From Phycisphaerales bacterium (GTDB lineage: Bacteria; Planctomycetota; Phycisphaerae; Phycisphaerales; UBA1924): 64,000 nt of DNA. The stretch is taken from the NCBI GenBank assembly GCA_020849105.1, contig JADLGW010000015.1, positions 62,001 through 126,000 of the forward strand. Reading direction: 5' to 3'. The position numbers were made by a program, and so were the translations under genes. Under the pieces are notes generated by a model. That model saw nothing but the letters and a program-made list of their open reading frames with translations, searched no databases and was not told the origin of the DNA. Numbering within the stretch: the first letter of the stretch is position 1; each line of letters starts with the position of its first letter. This document shows, one piece after another, positions 34,936-43,730 of this stretch.

Positions 34936-37239
34936 ATGGACACCAATCCGCCCGATAATCCCGCCCCGGGCACGCCAGACGCCCCCGCGACCGCGCCCAC
35001 GGGCGGCGACGTGCTCTCCGTCATCTCCGACGTCGAACGGCGGCTGCTGCAACTGCGCGACGCCCATATGGAGACGGAGCGTGCCCGCACGCGCGTCGAG
35101 AACCTGGAACGCGAACTGACGCGGCGAGCGTCGGACGCCGCGGAACAGGCCCGCAATGCCACCGCGGAACTCGAGGCGGCGCGGGCGCAGCGCCAGCAGG
35201 CCACGGCCGAGGCCGCCGAACTGGAGCGCGAACGGGCCGAAGTGATCGGCGAGCGCGAGCGCATCGCCGGTGAACTTGCCGCCGGGAAGCGGACGATCTC
35301 CGACGGCCTGGCCGCCCTCACCGCCCGCGAGAAGACCCTGGACGAACGCGAAGCGTCGCTGGCCGAGCGCGAGGGCGCGATCGCCCGCGACCACGCCGCC
35401 GCGGAACAGATGGCCGCGGAACTCGTTCAGCAGCAGGAAGAGGCACGCCGGGCGGGCTCGGACCTGGCCGCGCGTCTCCAGGAAGCCCAGCGCGACGCGG
35501 ATTCCGGCCGCCAGGCCGTCGAGCGCCTCTCGCGCGAGGCCGAGGAACTCCGCACGTCCCACGCCGTGTCCGCCGAGGCCGTGGCGGCGCTCCGGGCGCA
35601 ACTCGAAGAAGCGACGCGGGACGCGGCTCGCGCCCGGTCGGACAGCGAGTCCGGGGCCTCCGCCCTCCGCACTCAACTGGCGCAGGCGATGGAGCGTGCG
35701 GGGGCGCTCGACGCCGACCTGCACGCGGCGCGGCAGGCGTGCGCGGCGGGCGAGGCGCAGGCCCGCGCGACCGAAGACCTCCTCCACGGTGCGGAATCGC
35801 AGCAGAAGCAGCTCGCCGAGACCGTCGAGTTGCGCAGCGCCGAGGCCCGGAAGCAGGGCGAACTTGCCGCTCGCCTCCGGCGCGACTGCGACAAGCACGA
35901 AGCGAACCTGAAGAGACTGGACGAGGAGAGGGCGGCCCTGGGCACCGAGGTCGTGGCGCTGAAGGCTCAGACCGCCGCCCTGGGGACCGAGGCCGCCTCT
36001 CTGAAGGCACAGACTGCTGCGCTGGGGACCGAGGCCGCCTCTCTGAAGGCACAGACTGCCGCGCTGGGGACCGAGGTCGCGGCGCTGAAATCGCAGGCCG
36101 CCGAGCGCGCCCAGGAACTGGCCGGTACCTCCCAGTTGCTGGAGAAGTCGCGGGCCTCGGGGCAGCGGCTGGAAGCGGAGAACAGCCGGCTGACCACCAG
36201 CCTGGAGAAGGCCTCGGTGCAGGAGCAACTGCTCCAGCAACTCCTTGACGAGTCGCGGGCCGAAGCCGCGCAGTTGAAGTCGCGGGTCCAGGAATCCGCG
36301 TCGATCGCGCAGCAGGCCCGGGACCGCGCGGTGGAACTTCAGCATGTGCCCCCCGACATCCGCGTGCAGACCCGGCGCCGCCGCATGGAACTGGTTCGCC
36401 GCCTGCTCCGCGAGCAGCAGGGCAAACTCCGGACCGCCGGTGACGCCCTGCGCGAGCGCTTCCGTGAGTGCGAACAGATCCTCGCACGGCGCGAGGAACT
36501 GGCCGCGGCGCGGGCCGCGATGGTCGAGGTCCAGAGGAAGCTCGACCGTGTGCAGGGCAAGGCGGTGCGCACGCGCGCCGCGAACCTGACGCTCGCCATC
36601 GTCGCGCTGCTGGGCCTGCTGGGCGGGATCAGTTGGGGCATCACCACCCAGGTGGCTCCCGCGACCTACGCCGTGAAGGCCGTCATCGAGGCCGACGGAC
36701 GCGGACGCGAACTCACGGAGCAGGAGTTGGCGGAGTGGCGCAAGTTCCATGAGAACCTGATCTCCGACCCCGCCATGATGCAGGCCGCGGCGCAGCGCAT
36801 GTCCAGCCGCGGCATCACCTCGCTCGGCACCCCCGGGCTGCTCTCGGCCCGGCTCAAGAAGGACCTGCACCACGAGGCCCGCGAGGACCGCCTGGAACTT
36901 GAACTGGTCGGCTTGGGCGCCGCCCGCACCTGCCGAGAGATGGAGACCTTCGTCACCGCCCTGGTCAGCCAGTCCAACGCAGGGCGGGATCGCCGGTCCG
37001 ACGGCGTGGCCACCATCATCACCACCACGGCCGATCCCGGCCCCGGCCCGATCGATGATGAACGGCCCGCGTACGCCGCCGTGGTCTTCGCCAGCACCGC
37101 GCTGATCTCCGGCCTCCTCGGGTTCGGCCTGTGGCGCCGCCTCGCGGCTGCGAAGACCCGCTTCGAGGAGGAGTCCCAGATCGACGCCGCGATCGACGAG
37201 GCCAACTGGGGCGCCGCGGCGACGTTCCGGCCAAGATAA
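34936..37239 (+). CDS. Long coiled-coil protein with Wzz-like C-terminal membrane domain
   Basis: A 767-residue protein. Residues about 20-550 are almost continuous coiled coil, rich in Ala, Glu, Arg and Gln. They include four tandem 14-residue repeats (LGTEAASLKAQTAA type, 335-390). A membrane helix (about 556-577, LAIVALLGLLGGISWGI) is followed by a domain of about 130 residues containing a WRKFHENLISDPAMMQAAAQRM segment, which resembles the extracytoplasmic domain of chain-length determinant (Wzz/BcsT-like) proteins. A second helix (AAVVFASTALISGLLGFGLW) lies near the end. The two-helix layout supports a polysaccharide co-polymerase-like fold, but the huge cytoplasmic coiled coil is unusual. 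GAGGGAG precedes the ATG. Function inferred only from layout. Confidence 0.7.
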   Translation: MDTNPPDNPAPGTPDAPATAPTGGDVLSVISDVERRLLQLRDAHMETERARTRVENLERELTRRASDAAEQARNATAELEAARAQRQQATAEAAELERERAEVIGERERIAGELAAGKRTISDGLAALTAREKTLDEREASLAEREGAIARDHAAAEQMAAELVQQQEEARRAGSDLAARLQEAQRDADSGRQAVERLSREAEELRTSHAVSAEAVAALRAQLEEATRDAARARSDSESGASALRTQLAQAMERAGALDADLHAARQACAAGEAQARATEDLLHGAESQQKQLAETVELRSAEARKQGELAARLRRDCDKHEANLKRLDEERAALGTEVVALKAQTAALGTEAASLKAQTAALGTEAASLKAQTAALGTEVAALKSQAAERAQELAGTSQLLEKSRASGQRLEAENSRLTTSLEKASVQEQLLQQLLDESRAEAAQLKSRVQESASIAQQARDRAVELQHVPPDIRVQTRRRRMELVRRLLREQQGKLRTAGDALRERFRECEQILARREELAAARAAMVEVQRKLDRVQGKAVRTRAANLTLAIVALLGLLGGISWGITTQVAPATYAVKAVIEADGRGRELTEQELAEWRKFHENLISDPAMMQAAAQRMSSRGITSLGTPGLLSARLKKDLHHEAREDRLELELVGLGAARTCREMETFVTALVSQSNAGRDRRSDGVATIITTTADPGPGPIDDERPAYAAVVFASTALISGLLGFGLWRRLAAAKTRFEEESQIDAAIDEANWGAAATFRPR
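35938..36105 (+). repeat. Four tandem 42-bp repeats in coiled-coil gene
   Basis: Units start at 35938, 35980, 36022 and 36064. Units 2 and 3 are almost identical at the DNA level; units 1 and 4 diverge slightly. Each codes for 14 residues, i.e. two heptads of coiled coil, so copy number changes would lengthen the rod without breaking frame. Confidence 0.9.
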
Positions 37240-37285
37240 GAGATCGTGAGGGAAGCGTGACTCGCCCGGAGCGCCGGCGGCGTCC

Positions 37286-39205
37286 CTACGCCCGGGGCTC
37301 GTTGCGGCCCATCCGCGGCAGGCGCACGGTCGCCGCGGCACGCTCCATCTCCATCAGCCGTGAACGCTGGGCGGCGAGGATATTGCTGCGCGTGATGATG
37401 CCGACGATGCGGCCGGTATCCAGTCGGCTGATCACGGGCAGGCGGCCCACGTCGTGGCGGACCATGTGGTCCGTCGCGTCGCGCAGCGTGCAATCGTCGT
37501 AGACGACCACCGGCGGGCGTCGGAGCAGTTCCTCCAGGCGTGTCCCTTCCGGGTGGGGTTCGCGGCCCAGTGGGAGCAGGTCTCGGCGCGTCAGCACGCC
37601 CATCAGGTAGCCCTCGGGTGTGATGATGGGGAATCCGGTGTGGCCTGACCCCGGGCTGCCGGCGGCGACCCACCGTCGCACCTCCGCAAGGGTCATGTCG
37701 GCCCGGAGCGTGATCACGTTCGGCGCGGCGATGTCCCGCACCCACAGCGAATCCAGCGGATCCGCGGCGTACTCGTTCGGGACGCGCAGGCCCCGCCGGG
37801 CGAGTTTGGCCGTCATGATGCTCTCCCGCATCAGCAGGGCCGAGATCAGGTACGACACCGCGCACGCCCCGAGCAGCGGCAGCAGGCTCTGCGGGCTGAG
37901 CGTGATCTCAAAGGCGAACACCACGGCGGTCAGCATCGCCCGCGAAGCGCCCGCGAACATCGCGGCCATGCCGACGAGCGCCGCCATGCACGGGTCGATC
38001 CCCGCGTCCGGGAAGAGTGCCGCGGCCAGGGCGCCGAGCACCGTGCCGAGCCCGCCGCCGATCGTGAAGAGCGGCGCGAGCGTGCCGCCCGACGTGCCGC
38101 TGCCCAGGGAGATGGCCCACGAGATGAACTTGAAGGCGCAGATCCACGCCGCCAGCCCGATGGGCACGGGCGACTTCAGGAAGTCGGCGATCACGTCGTA
38201 CCCGATGCCCAGTGTGCGCGGGGCGAAGTACCCGCACACGCCGACCGCGAAGGTGCCGATGACCGGCCACCACATCCAGTGGATCGGCAGGTGCTCGAAG
38301 GCCTCCTCGATCAGGTAGGTGATGCGGGTGACGGCGACACTGGCGATGCCGACGACCGCGCCCATGAGGACGTAGATCGCCAGGGCCGCCGCTTCCGGTT
38401 CCGCCGCCGAAAGCGGGAAGTCGAGTTCCGTCCCGCGGAACGCGAATCGGGCGGCGGTCGCGGCGGTCGTGGCGAGCGCGACGGGGATCAGTGAGCGGGC
38501 CCGGAACTCGAACAGCAGCAGTTCCACCGCCAGCAGCACCGCGGCGACGGGTGAGCCGAAGGTCGCCGCCATGCCGGCCGCGGCCCCGGCCGCCAGCAGC
38601 GTCTTGCGCTCCACGGCGGTGACCGCCTGCATCTGCCCCAGGAGCGAGCCCAGGGCCCCGCCGGTGGCGATGATGGGCCCTTCGGCCCCGAACGGCCCGC
38701 CCGTGCCGATGGAGAACGCGGCCGAGAGGGGCTTGAGCAGCGTGACCCGCGGCGGGATGCGGCTGGACTCCGTCAGCACCCGCTCCATCGTCTCGGGGAT
38801 GCCGTGACCCCGGATCGCCCGAGACCCCCACCGGGCCATGATGCCGACGATCAGCCCTCCGATCATCGGGATGGGGATGACCCAGAGGCCGAGGTGGTTG
38901 TTCGCCGGAGACACGATGTCGAACGAGAACCGGCCGTAGAACGCAAGGTTGGTGATCCCCGCGATCAGCGCGATCAGCACCTGGGCTGCAACCGCCGCCA
39001 GCAGCCCGAGAAGCACGCACACACCGCCGATGTACAGCACGCGGCGGTCGACGACGGCTCGCTCGCCCGGGCCGACCGGGGGCGGAGGCGGGGGCGGCGG
39101 GTCGCGGCGCACCAGCGACTCGAGAATGGGTGAAACGGGCACACCGCCGGATTCCGACGGCCCGGTCGTCAGTGCGTCCGGCTTCAGGTCTGCGTCGCGC
39201 TCCAC
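37286..39205 (-). CDS. CLC-type chloride channel/transporter with CBS domains
   Basis: Integral membrane anion channel or H+/Cl- exchanger of the CLC family, 639 residues. Selectivity-filter elements are present: GHGIPE (133-138), GAEGP (173-177) with the gating Glu175, and GGTLAPLF later. About 16 hydrophobic helices span residues 55-470. The C-terminal 150 residues contain two CBS motifs (LRADMTLAEVRRWV, GFPIITPEGYLMGVLTRRDLL and VVVYDDCTLRDATDHMVRHD, GRIVGIITRSNIL), which usually bind nucleotides and regulate transport. GTG start at 39205 is supported by GGAGG five bases upstream. N-terminal run of prolines (35-43). Confidence 0.92.
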   Translation of the reverse strand: MERDADLKPDALTTGPSESGGVPVSPILESLVRRDPPPPPPPPVGPGERAVVDRRVLYIGGVCVLLGLLAAVAAQVLIALIAGITNLAFYGRFSFDIVSPANNHLGLWVIPIPMIGGLIVGIMARWGSRAIRGHGIPETMERVLTESSRIPPRVTLLKPLSAAFSIGTGGPFGAEGPIIATGGALGSLLGQMQAVTAVERKTLLAAGAAAGMAATFGSPVAAVLLAVELLLFEFRARSLIPVALATTAATAARFAFRGTELDFPLSAAEPEAAALAIYVLMGAVVGIASVAVTRITYLIEEAFEHLPIHWMWWPVIGTFAVGVCGYFAPRTLGIGYDVIADFLKSPVPIGLAAWICAFKFISWAISLGSGTSGGTLAPLFTIGGGLGTVLGALAAALFPDAGIDPCMAALVGMAAMFAGASRAMLTAVVFAFEITLSPQSLLPLLGACAVSYLISALLMRESIMTAKLARRGLRVPNEYAADPLDSLWVRDIAAPNVITLRADMTLAEVRRWVAAGSPGSGHTGFPIITPEGYLMGVLTRRDLLPLGREPHPEGTRLEELLRRPPVVVYDDCTLRDATDHMVRHDVGRLPVISRLDTGRIVGIITRSNILAAQRSRLMEMERAAATVRLPRMGRNEPRA

Positions 39206-39305
39206 TCATCCTCCGGAAGTGGGGGGAGGGTAGGAGGGTGGAGCACGGCAGCCCGGTGGCGAACCAGAAAAGACCACGGAATCGGGCGTCGCCGGGCGTC
39301 GCCCT

Positions 39306-39953
39306 TTAGGAGGTTGCCCCGAGCCGGGCGAGCACCGCGTCCACGACCCGGTCGCACCGCTCCGCGCCGAAGGTGAACTCACCGTGCAGGGCGGGCAGAT
39401 CACCGAGTCCATCCGCCAGGATGCGTCTGGCCCGGTGCAGGCCGACCTTCACGCTGACCTCCGACAATCGAAGGCTCTCGGCAGTCTGGCGCGTGCTCAG
39501 GCCCTGCACCAGGCGCAGCATCACGATGGCGCGCATGGCATCCGGCAGTCGGTCCACCGCTTCGGACAGCCGCCCGCGTCTCTCCGACTGTTCCATGGTC
39601 AGTTCTTCCCGGCCCCCGTCCGCACCCGGGCGCACGTCCGCCCGGACCCGCGCCGCCGTTCGCGCCCGCCGCCGGCGCCGCAGCGCCTCGTGCAGGACGA
39701 TTCTCGTCAACCACGTCGCCAGGCTCGAGCGCCCCTGGAACCGATGCAGGTTCGTGAACGCCCGCACATACGCCTCCTGGACAACGTCTTCCGCCTCGTG
39801 TTCGTTGTTCACGATCGCCCGTGCCACGCGGTACAACCGCTGGTTGTACCGGCGCATGACCAGTTCCAGGGCAGCGCCGTCCCCCGCGACCATGCGCGGA
39901 ATCAGGGCGGCGTCCGGAGTCGGCGTGGAAGGTTTGGGGCCGGTCAATCTCAT
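39306..39953 (-). CDS. ECF-type RNA polymerase sigma factor
   Basis: Extracytoplasmic-function sigma factor, 215 residues. Region 2 includes YNQRLYRVARAIVNNEHEAEDVVQEAYVRAF with the typical core-binding and -10 recognition segment (FQGRSSLATWLTRIV). Region 4 is the helix-turn-helix with VMLRLVQGLSTRQTAESLRLSEVSVKVGLHRAR. A C-terminal tail (LHGEFTFGAERCDRVVDAVLARL) with a His and a Cys is typical of some ECF groups that sense signals without a membrane anti-sigma factor. No anti-sigma gene is adjacent. It lies 6 bases after the DoxX-like gene, clearly one operon. Confidence 0.9.
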   Translation of the reverse strand: MRLTGPKPSTPTPDAALIPRMVAGDGAALELVMRRYNQRLYRVARAIVNNEHEAEDVVQEAYVRAFTNLHRFQGRSSLATWLTRIVLHEALRRRRRARTAARVRADVRPGADGGREELTMEQSERRGRLSEAVDRLPDAMRAIVMLRLVQGLSTRQTAESLRLSEVSVKVGLHRARRILADGLGDLPALHGEFTFGAERCDRVVDAVLARLGATS

Positions 39954-39959
39954 GGTCGA

Positions 39960-40370
39960 TCAGGCCGCCGCTCGGCGCGATGAGCCGGGAACCCATGCCT
40001 CCCCACGCGCCGCCGCCAGGGCCATGAGCGTGTAGGCCCCGAGCGCCATCACCAGATCCCGCACCGCGATATCCAGGAACCCCGCGGCCGCGGCGTTCAG
40101 GGCCACGGCCACGAGCCACAGGGCCACGATCGCCGCGCCGAGCCGCACGAGCCCGGCGAGCACGACGACCCCGGCGATGATCTCGATGACGCCCACGATC
40201 ATCATGAACGTGTGGGGCTCCATGCCCGTGATCCGTGGGACGTACCCCGGCAGGTACTTGCTCCAGTCCGTCAGCAGGTTCAGAAACTTGTCCGCCCCCG
40301 CAACAATCGGCACCAGCCCGTAGCACAGCCGCAGGGCAACATACACGCCGTCCAGACGCCCGGTTTCCAT
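39960..40370 (-). CDS. DoxX-like membrane protein
   Basis: A 136-residue protein with four hydrophobic helices (GVYVALRLCYGLVPIVAGADKF, FMMIVGVIEIIAGVVVLAGL, AAIVALWLVAVALNAAAAGF, VMALGAYTLMALAAA). The pattern matches the DoxX/SURF4-like family, often linked to redox or thiol stress. The ATG is preceded by AAGGAGG at ideal distance. It is cotranscribed with the ECF sigma factor immediately downstream, so it may be both a target of that factor and part of its sensing. Confidence 0.75.
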   Translation of the reverse strand: METGRLDGVYVALRLCYGLVPIVAGADKFLNLLTDWSKYLPGYVPRITGMEPHTFMMIVGVIEIIAGVVVLAGLVRLGAAIVALWLVAVALNAAAAGFLDIAVRDLVMALGAYTLMALAAARGEAWVPGSSRRAAA

Positions 40371-40390
40371 GTTCGCCTCCTTATCTGGAT

Positions 40391-40417
40391 AGAGACACCA
40401 CGGAGGGATTGGTTACA
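40391..40417 (-). promoter_or_regulatory. Candidate promoter for DoxX-ECF operon
   Basis: On the minus strand TGTAACC (40417-40411) and GTCTCT (40396-40391) are separated by 14 bases, resembling ECF-type -35 (with AACC) and -10 (GTCT) elements, though the spacer is short. TACAAT (40422-40417) overlapping it is an alternative housekeeping -10. Autoregulation by the ECF factor is inferred. Confidence 0.3.
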
Positions 40418-40459
40418 TTGTAGGACGCGAGAATATCGCGCCGAACAGAGACCCCCGCC

Positions 40460-40762
40460 TCAGGCCGTGCTCGGGTCGGTTCCGGCGAGCCGCGAGCGCA
40501 CCTCGTCGGTACCCAGCCCGGTGATCAGGACCTGCTTGTGCGGGCCCGAGTGCCCGCGCGAAATCCGGACGCCCGCCCGCGCCACGCCCAGCACCCGGGC
40601 GAGCAGTGCGACGACGGCCTCGTTCGCGGCCCCGCCCTCCGCCGGCGCCGTCACCGTGACCCGGATGCCGTTGCCGTGGGCGCCCACGACTCGATCGCGC
40701 GAGGCGCCCGGCACGACTTTCACGGAGAGCGCCACGCCCCCGCTCTTGCCGGGTCGTCCCAT
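40460..40762 (-). CDS. DUF167 (YggU) family protein
   Basis: A 100-residue member of the small DUF167/YggU family. The conserved core is visible: LSVKVVPGASRDRVVG, RVTVTAPAEGGAANEAVVALLA, and the G-H-S-G-P-H-K-Q-V-L-I segment. The family has an alpha/beta fold and no assigned biochemical function. ATG at 40762 (MGRPGK) is chosen as start; the frame upstream overlaps the preceding gene. It lies 11 bases downstream of the DUF1428 gene. Confidence 0.88.
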   Translation of the reverse strand: MGRPGKSGGVALSVKVVPGASRDRVVGAHGNGIRVTVTAPAEGGAANEAVVALLARVLGVARAGVRISRGHSGPHKQVLITGLGTDEVRSRLAGTDPSTA

Positions 40763-40773
40763 AGTGGGCCCTG

Positions 40774-41133
40774 TCACACCGCGACGAGCACCTTGAACCC
40801 GCCGTAGCACATGCGCGTCGGGTCGAAGGGCATCTTCTGTCCCTGCATCATGGCGCCCAGGCGCGGGTCAGCCATCACTTTCTTGTTTACCCGGTCCCGG
40901 TGGGCACGCGACCTGTACACGATCCAGGAGAACATGATGGTCTCACCCGTGCGCATCTTGACGATCTTGGGGAACGGGATCCCGACCGTGGTCGCGAAGT
41001 CGTCGCCGGCGCACTCGCGGAACTCAAGGGCGCCGTGCTCCTTCCAGATCCGCCCGGCCGCCCGCGCCATCCGCCGGTACGCCGCCAGGTTCTTCTTCGG
41101 GACCGGCAGCACAAATCCATCGACATAGGACAT
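40774..41133 (-). CDS. DUF1428 family protein
   Basis: A 119-residue dimeric alpha/beta-barrel type protein of the DUF1428 family. Diagnostic stretches: MSYVDGFVLPVPKKNLAAYR, AGRIWKEHGALEFREC and FSWIVYRSRAHRDRVNKKVM, ending near KMPFDPTRMCYGGFKVLV. No function is established for the family. GGAGG lies six bases before the ATG. Probably cotranscribed with the DUF167 gene. Confidence 0.9.
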   Translation of the reverse strand: MSYVDGFVLPVPKKNLAAYRRMARAAGRIWKEHGALEFRECAGDDFATTVGIPFPKIVKMRTGETIMFSWIVYRSRAHRDRVNKKVMADPRLGAMMQGQKMPFDPTRMCYGGFKVLVAV

Positions 41134-41162
41134 CGCGCCTCCTTCGACGACCGGGGTGACCT

Positions 41163-41182
41163 CGGGGCACGCCTGCGCCCCG
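41163..41182. repeat. Hairpin in divergent region before GT-C-like gene
   Basis: CGGGGC (41163-41168) and GCCCCG (41177-41182) flank an 8-base loop. Located between divergent genes; a second GC-rich palindromic segment follows. Relationship to the main palindrome family is unclear. Confidence 0.3.
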
Positions 41183-41248
41183 GAGTTTCGCGGCTCAGAA
41201 CGGCCACATGGTACCGTGAAGCCGCCGGTTGGCCGGTCCCCAGCCCCT

Positions 41249-42949
41249 ATGCTCCGCCCGTTGGAATCGGCCCCCGACGAACCCCGCCCGGCATCGGATC
41301 CCCTGACCTCCGAGCGGGGGCGGCGCGCCCGCGCAGCCGTCACGGCCGTCATTCTCCTGGCCGTCATCACCGCCTGGACCACGGTCTGCATCCGGGGTTC
41401 GCTCCGCAGCGGACGCCTGCTCCTGCCGCCCGGCTTTGACGACATCGCCTACCAGTTGGACGCCGCCCGGCGTATCGATCAGTTGCACCGCGAAGGGTTC
41501 GGCGGGTTCGTGCATGGGCTCTGGCAGCGCCCGCCCAAGAGCGTGTACTCGACGGGGGCTGATATGGCCGCGATCGCCCTCATCGGCGACCAGCCCTGGG
41601 CCCCGTACGCGACCAACGCCCTGGTCATCGGCGTGCTGCTGTGGAGCGTGTGGCGCACGGGCGCAGCCCTCGGCCTGTTCTCACGCGTGATGCTCACACT
41701 GCTGACCCTGGCGCTGCCCATGGCGAATCGAGCGGTGACTGAGTTCCGCCCCGATATCCTCAGCGGGCTGCTTGTCGCCGCCGGCTGCGTGCTGGTCCTT
41801 GAGCCGCGGTTCGCGGGGTGGCGACGCGCCTTCCTGGTGGGCATCGTGTTCGGCGCCGGGGCGTTCGTCAAGCCCACCGCGGCCCCCGCGGTCGGCGTGA
41901 TCGCCTGCGCCGCGCTCGGCCTGGGCTGCGCGGTCAGCCAGCGGCGGGGCCCCGTCGCGGAGCGAGTCTTCGGCTGGCTCGAGGGCATGATCGCCGGTGG
42001 TATCGGCGCCGCCATTCTCCCGGGCCTCTACGCGATTATCGGCACCGGCTTTACAGTCGACTATCTGCGCTACAACCTGTGGGGCGCGGGCCGCGGCCTC
42101 TGGGTCCGCGAGATGAGCACCGCCTCGAGTTTCCTCTACTACATCACGGGGCCGGGCGGCGACTTCATGTTGGGCCCGGCCGCGGTTCCGCTGCTTGTCC
42201 TGGCGCTCGCCGGAGGTGTGTGCGGCTGCATCCGGCTCAACGGGGCGGAGCGTGCCCGAGCCGCCGCCGGCGTTGCGCTGCTCGTCCTGACCTATGTGAT
42301 CGCCACCGCCACGCCCATCAAGCAGGTCTTCTTCGGCGTGCAGTTCCAGGCCCTCGTCATCCTGCTTGCCGCCGGCACCGTTGCCCGCGGCGCCGTGCGG
42401 CTGGACCACCTCCGCCCGCGCATCCCGATCGGCGGAGCGGCCCTCGCGGCTTGCTTCCTCGCGGCGTGCGCGCTGGGCATCCCCCGGCTTCAGAATCCGC
42501 CTCCCGCCCCCCGTGTCGCCGAGATCAACGCCATCTACGACGATGTGGCCGAGGCCGTGCGTGACTACGCGCGTCCGCGCCCGCACACCTACGTCTTTCT
42601 CACCTTCGTCGGCGGCGTGAACAGCGCCAACCTCGGGTACCGCGCGCTGCGCGCGGGCCTCCCGGTGGAGGTCGCCTCCGCGGACGGCCAGTCGAGGCCC
42701 GAGGGCTTTGGACCATGGTTGAAGAAGGCGGACCTGGTCCTTGCCCTCCCCGCGGGCACAACCTTCGACATCGGCCGGATGCCCACCGGGCGGATGCTGG
42801 ATGAATCGCTGGAGATGATGCTGGGCAGGCCGGATTTCAGGGTTCTCCGCAGGTTCCCGCTCAGGCGCGTGCTCCCCCGCCCCTACAAGGGCGCGTTGCC
42901 ACCGGAAGTCGTGCTCTTTGAGCGCGTCCCGGAGGCCCCGAACCCCTGA
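41249..42949 (+). CDS. Polytopic membrane protein, GT-C glycosyltransferase-like
   Basis: A 566-residue protein with about nine hydrophobic helices between residues 30 and 415 and a soluble C-terminal domain (about 430-566). After helix 1 there is a loop with FDDIAYQLDAARRIDQLHREG, and a YSTGADM loop follows, the type of acidic first loop found in GT-C lipid-linked sugar glycosyltransferases (GT39/dolichyl-phosphate-mannose transferase-like). FVKPTAAPAVG in a mid helix also fits this class. The soluble end (VFLTFVGGVNSANLGYRALR) is unassigned. Start: ATG at 41249; an earlier in-frame GTG is possible. Assignment rests on topology and the acidic loop. Confidence 0.6.
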   Translation: MLRPLESAPDEPRPASDPLTSERGRRARAAVTAVILLAVITAWTTVCIRGSLRSGRLLLPPGFDDIAYQLDAARRIDQLHREGFGGFVHGLWQRPPKSVYSTGADMAAIALIGDQPWAPYATNALVIGVLLWSVWRTGAALGLFSRVMLTLLTLALPMANRAVTEFRPDILSGLLVAAGCVLVLEPRFAGWRRAFLVGIVFGAGAFVKPTAAPAVGVIACAALGLGCAVSQRRGPVAERVFGWLEGMIAGGIGAAILPGLYAIIGTGFTVDYLRYNLWGAGRGLWVREMSTASSFLYYITGPGGDFMLGPAAVPLLVLALAGGVCGCIRLNGAERARAAAGVALLVLTYVIATATPIKQVFFGVQFQALVILLAAGTVARGAVRLDHLRPRIPIGGAALAACFLAACALGIPRLQNPPPAPRVAEINAIYDDVAEAVRDYARPRPHTYVFLTFVGGVNSANLGYRALRAGLPVEVASADGQSRPEGFGPWLKKADLVLALPAGTTFDIGRMPTGRMLDESLEMMLGRPDFRVLRRFPLRRVLPRPYKGALPPEVVLFERVPEAPNP

Positions 42950-42999
42950 TCGCCCCTCCCCGCGGCCTGATCCCCGCTCCCGGTTCCCTATCCTTCTCC

Positions 43000-43725
43000 A
43001 TGCCCATCATTGTCTTTCAGCACGGCGAGCGCGTCGGCCCCGGCCGCCTCGGCGCAACGCTCCGTGACCACGGCTTCCGCATGGACGTCCGGCGCCTCGA
43101 CCTGCACGGGCCGAGCGGCATCCCGCCCGATCTGGACAACGTCGACGCGGTCATTTCGCTCGGCGGCGAGCAGAACGTCGGTGAGCCCCACGACTGGATG
43201 GAGCCGGAAGCGCGGTTCCTGAGGGCCGCCCACGAGCGCGAACTGCCGGTCCTGGGGATCTGCCTGGGGCACCAGTTGGTTGCCCACGCGCTGGGCGGCA
43301 GGACCGCCCCCGCCGCCAAACCCGAGTGGGGCTTCGAGGTGGTCTCGCTGAACACCACAGGGCAGGTCGAGCCCCTGCTCTCCGGGCTCGCGTGGGACGG
43401 CAGATGGTTCCAGGCCCATGGGCAGGAGGTCAGTGATCTTCCGTCCGGCGCCGCGCTCCTGGCCTCCTCACCGGCGTGCAAGGTCCAGTGTTTCCGCGCC
43501 GGCCTGCGAACCTTCGGCTTTCAGTTCCACCTCGAATGCGACCGCGTCATGGTGGACGAGTTCGCCGCCTCAAGCGGCGACAGCCTTGCCCGCCTCGGCC
43601 TGTCGAAATCCGACGTCGCCGCCCAGGCAGACAGGCACTACTCCATGTTTGCACGCCAGGCCGACCGCCTGTGCGTGAACATCGTGACCTACCTCTTCCC
43701 GGGCGTTCGCCGGGTCGCGGGCTGA
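43000..43725 (+). CDS. Class I glutamine amidotransferase-like protein
   Basis: Cytoplasmic glutaminase-type protein of 241 residues. The nucleophile elbow GICLGHQL has Cys88, and FGFQFHLE near residues 175-180 supplies the His and Glu of the triad. WFQAHGQEV precedes it, as in GMP synthase-like or gamma-glutamyl-peptide hydrolases. It is a stand-alone domain, with no synthetase partner next to it. The following DNA glycosylase gene starts 5 bases after its stop, suggesting cotranscription. The substrate is unknown. Confidence 0.85.
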   Translation: MPIIVFQHGERVGPGRLGATLRDHGFRMDVRRLDLHGPSGIPPDLDNVDAVISLGGEQNVGEPHDWMEPEARFLRAAHERELPVLGICLGHQLVAHALGGRTAPAAKPEWGFEVVSLNTTGQVEPLLSGLAWDGRWFQAHGQEVSDLPSGAALLASSPACKVQCFRAGLRTFGFQFHLECDRVMVDEFAASSGDSLARLGLSKSDVAAQADRHYSMFARQADRLCVNIVTYLFPGVRRVAG

Positions 43726-43730
43726 CCCCG

